13,588 nt of DNA, taken from NCBI GenBank assembly GCA_018369555.1, contig JAGZCC010000062.1, positions 1-13,588 of the forward strand, given 5' to 3'. Origin of the DNA: Thomasclavelia spiroformis. GTDB taxonomy: Bacteria; Bacillota_I; Bacilli_A; Erysipelotrichales; Coprobacillaceae. Of this stretch, positions 8,105-13,588 are shown piece by piece; position 1 is the first letter of the stretch; each line of letters opens with the position of its first letter. The notes below the pieces were generated by a model. The model made no database searches. It was not told where the DNA came from and saw nothing but the letters and a program-made list of their open reading frames with translations. The translations under genes and the position numbers were made by a program.

Positions 8105-9109
8105 TTTTACTACAACATCTTTGATATTTTTCAAAATAATCCGAGTAAGTCCTCTTTCATCCATTTCCCGGGAAATATCGACACCTTCTAAATAGTCATC
8201 AACACTTAATTCAATTACTCGATCATCATCCAACACTAATTTACAACGAGACATGCGATCAACTGAAACTGGAACATTTACAATTTCATCATCTTCTTCT
8301 ATTCCTAAATCCCGCATAATTGTTTCTACTTCCTGAGTAGCATTATAATCACTCTCAACAACTTTTTTTGCTAACTCCATCGGTTTAATTGGTCGATGTT
8401 CCATTACTAATTGAGCCAATTGTTTTTTTACAACCGGTAAAGGATCTCCCTCGAATACCGCATACTCACTATCTACTTTTTTTACTACTTTATTTACGAT
8501 ACTCATCTTTTGCTTATCAGATAACTTAGGCTCCCCTTTAATATATTGCTCATTTAAATAATAGCCTGGTTTTCCATCAATCATAAATCTTTTTTCGATA
8601 ATTGATAAACTATTATTTTCAATATCAATAATTATTGCTTCCTCAACTGCAGTTGTTTTATTTGGTAAAATTTGTCTATTAACAAACTTAATACTACGAA
8701 CTCCATCATTTTCCTCAATTAAACTCATTGGCATATTTTTATAATTTAATTTGATTACTAAAATAAACTTTTTACCATCCACTTTACATTCTACAAACAT
8801 TAAATTTGCATTAGGCATCTCTTCAATTTTACTGCATAAACTAAATAAATCTTGTGTAATTAAAATAGATTCTTCTTTAAAGCTCTCTTCACTTTCAAGC
8901 ATTTTTCTTGCAGCTTGTAATAAATGATGTTCACTACCTACTATCAATTGTTTTATATTTGAATTTTCTAGACATTTCTCTATTTTTTTATCATAATATT
9001 CAGTTGTTCCTTCAACTAAGTTTATAAATGTATCTGAATAAATTGTTTTTCCATGTTCTAAATCTAACATATGAATTAATATTTTATCAATTAAAATTGT
9101 ATTACTCAT
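8102..9109 (-). CDS. Nucleoid-associated protein, YejK/NdpA family
   Basis: The 335-residue product matches in length and layout the 37-kDa nucleoid-associated protein family (E. coli YejK is also about 335 residues). The opening ILIDKILIHMLDLEHGKTIYSD, the central FVNRQILPNKTTAVEEAI, and the long basic and acidic C-terminal half are typical. It is a soluble cytoplasmic protein expected to bind DNA or other nucleoid components; its molecular task is poorly defined even in E. coli. No enzyme motif, signal peptide or membrane segment is seen. The start is supported by GGGTGAT about 5 nt upstream, which pairs with the 16S 3' end on the GGTGAT side rather than AGGAGG. It converges with addA and diverges from yaaA. 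I recognise the family by overall pattern rather than a catalytic signature. Confidence 0.8.
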   Translation of the reverse strand: MSNTILIDKILIHMLDLEHGKTIYSDTFINLVEGTTEYYDKKIEKCLENSNIKQLIVGSEHHLLQAARKMLESEESFKEESILITQDLFSLCSKIEEMPNANLMFVECKVDGKKFILVIKLNYKNMPMSLIEENDGVRSIKFVNRQILPNKTTAVEEAIIIDIENNSLSIIEKRFMIDGKPGYYLNEQYIKGEPKLSDKQKMSIVNKVVKKVDSEYAVFEGDPLPVVKKQLAQLVMEHRPIKPMELAKKVVESDYNATQEVETIMRDLGIEEDDEIVNVPVSVDRMSRCKLVLDDDRVIELSVDDYLEGVDISREMDERGLTRIILKNIKDVVVK

Positions 9110-9127
9110 TTTTCATCACCCACACAA

Positions 9128-9159
9128 GTATATCATATTTTATAAATTTAAGATATAAT
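9128..9159. promoter_or_regulatory. Divergent promoter region for the nucleoid protein gene and yaaA
   Basis: For yaaA (plus), TATAAT at 9154-9159 is a consensus -10 about 36 bp before the ATG, with no good -35. For the nucleoid protein gene (minus), TATACT (complement of 9128-9133) carries an extended -10 TG and would leave a leader of only about 12 nt. Both calls rest on -10 elements alone. Confidence 0.45.
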
Positions 9160-9194
9160 AACATTAATGAATAAACAGAAAGGATTAAAAGAAG

Positions 9195-9920
9195 ATGAAA
9201 ATAATTATTTCACCCGCAAAAATAATGAAGTACAAACAATCCAATATAGATAAATCAGACATTATTTTTCCTAAAAAAACAAGTTATTTATTAGAATATT
9301 TAAAACAATATTCTGTTGAACAATTACATGATCATATGAAAATATCATTCAAAACAGCAAATACTGTATATGATTATTATCATAATGATTATCCATATAC
9401 ACCCGCTATCTTTTGTTATCAAGGAACAGTATTTAAACAATTAAATTTAAACACATATAATCAAGAAGATTTTGAATATTTAAATAAATATTTAAATATC
9501 ATGTCTGCATATTATGGTGTATTGAAATATAATACCAACATTACTCCCTATCGCTTAGATATGATTATGAAATTTGATATTGACTTATATAAATATTGGC
9601 AGGTAGAAATTGATAATTATTTTAAAAATGAAGATTTTATTATTTCTCTTGCATCTAAAGAATTTTCTAAAATGATTAATCATCCTAATTTAATCACTAT
9701 TGATTTTGTTCAAGATAGAGCCGGTAAACTAACAAGAAATGCAATGCATGTAAAACAGGCACGAGGTAATATGCTAGAAATGATGGTTAAACATAAAATT
9801 ACTTCACTAGATGATTTAAAAAATATTGTATTTGATGATTATTGCTACAATGAAAAATTGTCTACTGCAACTAATTACGTGTTTATTAAAAACTTAAAAT
9901 TAACCTACCAAAAGATTTAG
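9195..9920 (+). CDS. yaaA: YaaA family peroxide-stress protein
   Basis: This 241-residue protein opens with MKIIISPAKIM, the YaaA (UPF0246) signature. It continues with the family blocks FCYQGTVFKQLN, SAYYGVLKYNTNITPYRLDM and a C-terminal FVQDRAGKLTRNAMHVKQARG, equivalent to the ARG block seen in E. coli YaaA (about 258 residues). E. coli YaaA lowers free intracellular iron and protects DNA and proteins during hydrogen peroxide stress, and it has a DNA-binding fold. The same role here is inferred from family membership. It is cytoplasmic with no signal peptide. AAAGGA lies about 10 nt before the ATG. It is a single gene, divergent from the nucleoid protein gene and convergent with hisC, sharing a terminator whose stem begins in its own stop codon. 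Confidence 0.93.
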   Translation: MKIIISPAKIMKYKQSNIDKSDIIFPKKTSYLLEYLKQYSVEQLHDHMKISFKTANTVYDYYHNDYPYTPAIFCYQGTVFKQLNLNTYNQEDFEYLNKYLNIMSAYYGVLKYNTNITPYRLDMIMKFDIDLYKYWQVEIDNYFKNEDFIISLASKEFSKMINHPNLITIDFVQDRAGKLTRNAMHVKQARGNMLEMMVKHKITSLDDLKNIVFDDYCYNEKLSTATNYVFIKNLKLTYQKI

Positions 9921-9946
9921 AGGTCATTTCATCATGACCTCTTTTT
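9919..9946. terminator. Terminator shared by yaaA and hisC
   Basis: AGAGGTCAT (9919-9927) pairs perfectly with ATGACCTCT (9934-9942) around a 6-nt loop, followed by TTTTTAAT on the plus strand. The minus side reads AAATCTTTTGG, which is less T-rich, so termination is probably stronger for yaaA. The yaaA TAG (9918-9920) overlaps the left arm, and the hisC TGA (9934-9932) overlaps the loop and right arm. Confidence 0.85.
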
Positions 9947-10993
9947 AATATACTCGCTTAAAAATTCTAACATAATCTTCATTTGTTCCATTGTTCCAAT
10001 TGAAATACGTAAATATTGATTAATTCTTTCCTTATTCCAATGACGAACAATAATTCCTTTTTCTCTAAGTGCTAAAAACAACTCCTCACCATCAATTTCA
10101 GGATGTCTTACAAAGACGAAATTTGCATAACTATCAGTAACTTTAAATCCTAATTCTACTAATTTAGTTTTTGTAAATTCTCTTGTCTCAATAATTTTAG
10201 AACATTTATTTTTTGTATCTTGATCATCTAAAATACTAGCTAAAGCAATTTGTTGAGTTATATAGTCAATTGGATATGAGTTAAATGAATTTTTAACATC
10301 ATATAAATGACTAATTGCCTCTTTACTCCCTAAAGCTACCCCTAAACGAATCCCCGCTAATGATCGAGATTTAGAAAATGTTTGAACTACTATTAAATTA
10401 TCATATTTATTAATTAAAGGTACACAACTAATTCCCCCAAAATCAATATACGCTTCATCAACAACCACAATACTATCAGGATTATTTTTTAATACTGTTT
10501 CTATAAACTCTAAATCAACCAACACACCAGTTGGAGCATTAGGATTAGGAAAAATAATTCCACTATTTGGTCGTATAAAATCATTAACATTTATTTTAAA
10601 TTCATCATCTAATCTTATTAGTTGATAATCCATTTGATATAAATCACAATATACTGGATAAAAAGAATATGTAATATCTGGAAACAATACTGGTTCATTA
10701 CCATTGAAAAAAGTTATAAAACTCAAAGCTAATACTTCATCAGAACCATTACCTATAAACACCTGATTTTCATCTAAACCATAATATTTAGCTAAAGCTA
10801 TTCTTAAATCTGCCGCATCACTATTTGGATATAATCTCAATTTATCAATATCAATTTCTTTAATCACATTTTTAATTTTATCACTTGGACCATATGGATT
10901 TTCATTAGTATTTAATTTAATCATATTTACAATCTTTGGCTGTTCACCAGCTACATATGGCTCAACTTTACGCAATTTATCTTGCCAACTCAT
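9932..10993 (-). CDS. hisC: Histidinol-phosphate aminotransferase (HisC-type)
   Basis: This 353-residue protein has the normal HisC length and all marks of a fold-type I PLP aminotransferase: LNTNENPYGPS (27-37), GNGSDE (81-86) that holds the cofactor phosphate, PNPNAPTG (149-156), DEAYIDF (179-185) with D179 facing the pyridine nitrogen, the Schiff-base K208 in TFSKSRSLAG, and a C-terminal LRISIGT with the carboxylate-binding Arg. HisC converts imidazole acetol phosphate to histidinol phosphate using glutamate. No other histidine gene is in view. Lone HisC-like enzymes in such genomes can also transaminate aromatic keto acids, so tyrosine or phenylalanine synthesis is a real alternative. AAAGGGGATGAT precedes the ATG. 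It has its own promoter and a leader too short for a T-box. Confidence 0.92.
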   Translation of the reverse strand: MSWQDKLRKVEPYVAGEQPKIVNMIKLNTNENPYGPSDKIKNVIKEIDIDKLRLYPNSDAADLRIALAKYYGLDENQVFIGNGSDEVLALSFITFFNGNEPVLFPDITYSFYPVYCDLYQMDYQLIRLDDEFKINVNDFIRPNSGIIFPNPNAPTGVLVDLEFIETVLKNNPDSIVVVDEAYIDFGGISCVPLINKYDNLIVVQTFSKSRSLAGIRLGVALGSKEAISHLYDVKNSFNSYPIDYITQQIALASILDDQDTKNKCSKIIETREFTKTKLVELGFKVTDSYANFVFVRHPEIDGEELFLALREKGIIVRHWNKERINQYLRISIGTMEQMKIMLEFLSEYIKKRS

Positions 10994-11034
10994 TTTATCA
11001 TCCCCTTTTTAATCATTAATAATTTATAAATTAC

Positions 11035-11063
11035 AGTATAGCATAATTTAAAAAAGGCGTTAA
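11035..11063 (-). promoter_or_regulatory. Promoter of hisC
   Basis: On the minus strand, TTAACG (complement of 11058-11063) is 17 nt from TATACT (complement of 11035-11040), with an extended -10 TG one base upstream. The start would be near 11028, giving a leader of about 35 nt. There is no room for a T-box or histidine attenuator. Confidence 0.65.
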
Positions 11064-11182
11064 GCTTTCTTTTATAAATAAAATAGTCTATAGTATAAAT
11101 AATTTCCAAAATACACACACATTTTAATAAAAATAAAATATACTAAAATATATCGACATATATTACACCTACAAATATTAAT

Positions 11183-11220
11183 TTTCATAAAAGAAGTCAA
11201 TTTTAGCTTCTTTTATGAAA
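11183..11220. repeat. Perfect 14-bp inverted repeat with 10-nt loop
   Basis: TTTCATAAAAGAAG (11183-11196) is the exact reverse complement of CTTCTTTTATGAAA (11207-11220). It is not followed by a T tract on the plus strand and only by mixed A/T on the minus strand, so it is not a canonical terminator. It lies about 110 bp upstream of the XRE gene start and 190 bp upstream of hisC. Candidate roles are a regulator binding site, an RNA hairpin or a remnant of a lost gene. Confidence 0.6.
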
Positions 11221-11236
11221 CACCATAAAGTATCAC

Positions 11237-11251
11237 TTATTGTGTCAATAA
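11237..11251. promoter_or_regulatory. Candidate operator palindrome upstream of the XRE gene
   Basis: TTATTG-TGT-CAATAA is a perfect dyad with a 3-bp centre, 80-95 bp before the GTG start and upstream of both possible -10 elements. XRE regulators usually bind such short dyads as dimers and often control their own gene. The assignment is inference from position and symmetry. Confidence 0.4.
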
Positions 11252-11331
11252 AAATATTTTAATCTCTATTTTGTGTATAATTCTAATTTTAAATAAATAT
11301 TATCCTATAATACATAAAAAGAGGTGATATA

Positions 11332-11673
11332 GTGTCTAATATAACAGGTGAAAGAATCTCGTATTTAAGATGTGAGTGTAATTTAACTAGAGAAGAGTTA
11401 TGTAAAATAATTGGTGTCAGCAAAAGAACAATTGTTGCATATGAACAAGGAACAAGAGATCCTAGTGTTAAAACATTACGTGCTTTAGTAGAATATTTTA
11501 ATGTTTCTGCTGATTATATTCTTGGGTATACAAACAAACCATTACGGCTAGATACTATTTGCAAAGAAGAAAAATCATTTATTTTGCTACCCAAAACCAT
11601 TCAAGAATCAAAAACAAAATATAATTCAATAAATGACTATGTAAATTATATTGCCAGTAAAAATAATGATTAA
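11332..11673 (+). CDS. XRE-family helix-turn-helix transcriptional regulator
   Basis: This 113-residue protein starts with GTG, set by GAGGTG 5 nt upstream. Residues 7-63 form a Cro/CI-type (HTH_3) DNA-binding domain: RISYLRCECNLTREEL, GVSKRTIVAYEQGTRDPS with the recognition helix near 30-38, and LRALVEYFNVSADYILGYT. That ending is the common form of small phage and chromosomal XRE repressors. The last 45 or so residues, with LLPKTIQESK and NDYVNYIASKNND, match nothing I recognise and contain no peptidase motif, so no sensing function can be assigned. It stands alone; no antitoxin/toxin partner or phage gene is adjacent. Two symmetrical sites upstream make autoregulation plausible. The nearest downstream gene is the convergent surface protein. 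Confidence 0.88.
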   Translation: MSNITGERISYLRCECNLTREELCKIIGVSKRTIVAYEQGTRDPSVKTLRALVEYFNVSADYILGYTNKPLRLDTICKEEKSFILLPKTIQESKTKYNSINDYVNYIASKNND

Positions 11674-11950
11674 TATTTTAAAACAAATTTTTTATTTTCA
11701 AATAATAAATAATTTAATTAATATTACTACTTTTAACCAATTTTAGTCTATTATAAATAATAACTCTTTTAATATACAAAAATTATTCATATGTTCCTAA
11801 CAAAATTTACATTAGCTTAAAATTATTACAACTAATTTTTTTACATAAATTTTAATAATATTAATTATTGTTTTTATTAAAATAAAAAATTTCTTTTATC
11901 GATTATTAATAATTTATAATATATATTTTATTAATTAAATATATGTGTAT
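11674..11950. other. Extremely A+T-rich non-coding stretch
   Basis: About 280 bp between the 3' ends of two convergent genes. Counts by eye give 3 G/C in 11881-11940, 4 in 11821-11880 and 6 in 11701-11760, so about 5-10% GC against roughly 15-35% in nearby genes. No ORF, RNA gene or clear terminator for the XRE gene is visible. An 18-nt palindrome of only A and T near 11870-11890 is probably compositional. Confidence 0.6.
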
Positions 11951-11951
11951 T

Positions 11952-11977
11952 AAAAAAGACATATATTTAAAATGTCT
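11952..11977 (-). terminator. Second, overlapping terminator of the surface-protein gene
   Basis: On the minus strand AGACAT (complement of 11972-11977) pairs with ATGTCT (complement of 11957-11962), followed by TTTTTT down to 11952. Its first arm is part of the 3' arm of the larger hairpin at 11969-12006, so the two cannot form at once. It may serve as a backup terminator. Confidence 0.5.
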
Positions 11978-12006
11978 GAGATATTAAATTATCTCAGACA
12001 TTTTTT
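11969..12006. terminator. 15-bp-stem terminator at the end of the surface-protein gene
   Basis: AAAATGTCTGAGATA (11969-11983) pairs perfectly with TATCTCAGACATTTT (11990-12004) around a 6-nt loop. The plus strand then has TTTTTTATTA, ending transcripts from the XRE side. On the minus strand the stem ends in TTTT within its arm. The surface-protein stop codon (TAA, 11991-11989) lies at the loop edge. Confidence 0.82.
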
Positions 12007-13588
12007 ATTAATTTTCCTTTTTTTAAATAACTTAATACCAATAGCACTTAATAATGTAACCCCTGCCAACATTCCTGCTAAGCTTTCATCACCGGTTTTT
12101 ACACTTGCAGTTGTATCACCTTTATTTACTGTTTGTAAGTTTGCCATCGCTTTTGTAAGAACATCTTTTGCATTATCTACTTCAACTTGTGTTGCATTTG
12201 GATTATTAAATACTGCTTTGGCTTCATTTAAGGCTTTTGTTAATCCATCAAATGTTGCTTTGGTATAATTTGCACTTTCTAATCCTTCTGCTTTATTGAT
12301 TAAGTCTTCTAATAAACTCTTATCTGGAATTAATCTTAACTTCAAGCATGCCGTGACTAATTCATTGTATGCATTGTTTACTTCTTCTTGCACTGCATTA
12401 ACATCTTCATATACACTAGTTGCTGCTGTTAAGGCATCATTGAATGATGTCCATGTAGCTTCTGTGTATTTAGCTGCTTCTAAACCACTTACTTTATCGA
12501 TGAATGCTTTTAAAGCTGTTTTATCACCTTTGAAGAATTCTAATTTTTGCATAATACTAGCAAGTCTGTCAAATGCTGCATCTACTTTATCTTGACTAGC
12601 AGTTGCATTATTATATACTACATTAGCCTTATCTCTTGCTTGTTTAAATTCATTAACTACTACTGGTACTACATTTTCTAAATCTTCATCAGTAATTGCA
12701 TTAGCTAAATCTATTGCAATCTTTAATGCTGTCTTGTCACTATCTACTTCTGGTAATTTTGCTAATTCTTTTACTTCATCAGCACTTAAAGCTCGATTAT
12801 AAACACTTAATTCATCTAATGTTCCATATAAGCTTCCTGAATCCGCTAAACCCGATTTTGCATTTGCTCCTATTCTTTTTACCGGTCCATTAATTGTTAC
12901 ATCTAAATGATCTTGATATGCTCCATTTACATATAATGTTGTTCCAGTTGAATCACTTACAAATGTCAAATGTACCCATTTATCAACTGGTACTGTGTAA
13001 TTGAATGTATAATCTTTTACTCCAAATTCTGTAATTCCTACTTTTTGAGTATTTTTCCATTGTTCCAGTTTGATTTCACCTTGTCCACCTGAAAGAAGTA
13101 CTGTGTTAGTTGCATTGTTTTCTTTGCGGTTTATCTACATTCCAGCTGACCAATCACCTTTTAAATCCTTAAGATTTAAATCTATATAACCTTTTCCATT
13201 GAAATCTAAGGCTTTTCCTTTTACACCTACTTATCCTTGGAAAATTCCAGTATACTTACCTTCTGTATCGGTAATTGTATTACCTTCTCCTTCATCTAAA
13301 TTCCAGATTCCATTTACTGGTTCATATGGCACTTCCCAGATATTTTCATCTTTATAGAATTTAATCCCCTGGTTTTCTAATCTTTCACCATGAGCTATTA
13401 ATCTTGGTTTATATGTATCCCAGCTTCTTAATTCCTTTGGTGTCCAGCCTATTTCGGCATGACTTAGAAACTTTGGATACGCCATATAATCTAAATGATC
13501 ATTATTCGCAAATGTTTCTGACCATAGACATGCTTCAATTCCTACAATATTTTCTTTTGCTCCATAGTTTGTTGGATCCCAGCTATAT
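11989..13588 (-). pseudogene. Cell-wall-anchored GH20 glycosidase with LamG and FIVAR repeats, interrupted by two stop codons; 5' part beyond window
   Basis: The minus strand is one frame from 13587 to the TAA at 11991-11989, broken only by TAA at 13233-13231 and TAG at 13137-13135. From the edge to about 13320 it encodes the end of a family 20 beta-N-acetylhexosaminidase: IVGIEACLWSET with the conserved Trp, DYMAYPKFLSHAEIGWTP, and a C-terminal helix. A LamG-like jelly roll follows (about 13317-12770), beginning GIWNLDEGEGNTITD and ending LDELSVYNRALSADEV; both stops lie in it. Then come three FIVAR repeats (about 12741-12529, 12525-12331, 12324-12127), a VKTGD sorting signal at 12102-12088, a hydrophobic span and a KKRK tail for sortase anchoring. 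Such enzymes cleave terminal GlcNAc or GalNAc from host or mucin glycans. No frameshift is present, so decay is recent, or the stops are sequence errors. The internal Met and Leu codons that could restart the frame lack ribosome-binding sites. Confidence 0.85.

Larger units (their letters stand above)
11064..11331. other. Non-coding gap between hisC and the XRE regulator gene
   Basis: About 270 bp of A+T-rich sequence between divergent genes. It contains the 14-bp inverted repeat and the 15-bp palindrome listed separately. Two possible -10 hexamers TATAAT for the regulator lie at 11276-11281 and 11306-11311, but neither has a clear -35. GAGGTG at 11321-11326 is the regulator's ribosome-binding site. 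No credible ORF is present. Confidence 0.6.

Noticed and set aside
11215..11262. 15-codon ORF starting in the right arm of the 14-bp inverted repeat
   Set aside because: It has no ribosome-binding site and the start lies in a stem. The codons simply reflect A+T-rich DNA.
11972..12595. Two plus-strand ORFs of about 98 codons opposite the surface gene
   Set aside because: They are antisense shadows of the FIVAR-repeat coding region, with Ala/Ser/Leu-rich translations mirroring the repeat codons. They have no SD and the first begins inside a terminator stem.
12969..13134. Alternative start for the LamG/FIVAR half as an independent gene
   Set aside because: The only nearby candidates are an internal TTG at 12969 and other internal codons in the LamG domain. 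None has a ribosome-binding site, and the result would be a surface protein without a signal peptide.
13231..13485. Separate 84-residue gene
   Set aside because: The apparent start Met is an internal residue of the GH20 sequence (DYMAYPK). The frame is open beyond it to the window edge and the end is one of the two premature stops, so it is part of the larger gene.
1..13588. Stop-codon reassignment to explain the in-frame TAA and TAG
   Set aside because: TAA, TAG and TGA all end other genes here at sensible family lengths, often right at terminators, so the standard bacterial code applies.
1..13588. CRISPR arrays, insertion sequences, phage genes, toxin-antitoxin pairs
   Set aside because: No regularly spaced direct repeats, transposase motifs, phage structural proteins or toxin partner beside the XRE gene were found.

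Overview
The window is low-GC, Gram-positive (Firmicutes-type) chromosome, by eye roughly 70-75% A+T. Genes have strong Shine-Dalgarno sites, and TAA, TAG and TGA all act as stops, so the genetic code is standard. AddAB rather than RecBCD, a cold-shock gene with a long leader, the very high Asn/Ile/Lys content and a KTG-type sortase anchor all fit a gut Erysipelotrichia-like or related lineage. That lineage call is inference; no marker gene here fixes the genus.

Bases 1-1420 hold small housekeeping units. The first 17 codons of a ParA/Soj ATPase leave the left edge on the minus strand. Next come a tRNA-His gene with its own promoter and terminator, a MIF-family tautomerase (minus) and a divergent cspA-type cold-shock gene (plus) with a roughly 140-nt leader. 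Bases 1496-8081 are the addB-addA operon for double-strand-break resection. The genes overlap by 11 bp and appear translationally coupled. Bases 8102-10993 hold a YejK/NdpA-type nucleoid-associated protein (minus), YaaA (plus) and a lone HisC aminotransferase (minus). Convergent pairs here are separated by very compact terminator hairpins that share bases with stop codons.

From about 11040 the character changes to an accessory-looking segment. It has a non-coding stretch with a perfect 14-bp inverted repeat and a 15-bp palindrome, a small XRE-type regulator with a GTG start, and about 300 bp of extremely A+T-rich non-coding DNA. Last, on the minus strand and running off the right edge, is the 3' part of a large surface-protein gene. 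It encodes the end of a family 20 glycoside hydrolase catalytic domain, a LamG-like domain, three FIVAR repeats and a VKTGD-type cell-wall anchor. Its reading frame is otherwise intact but has two in-frame stop codons (TAA and TAG) inside the LamG domain. It is therefore a recent pseudogene, a population variant or a sequence error.

I do not see a convincing new multi-gene system. The best leads are the doubly interrupted surface glycosidase, the nested-stem leader of the cold-shock gene, and the symmetrical sites upstream of the XRE regulator.
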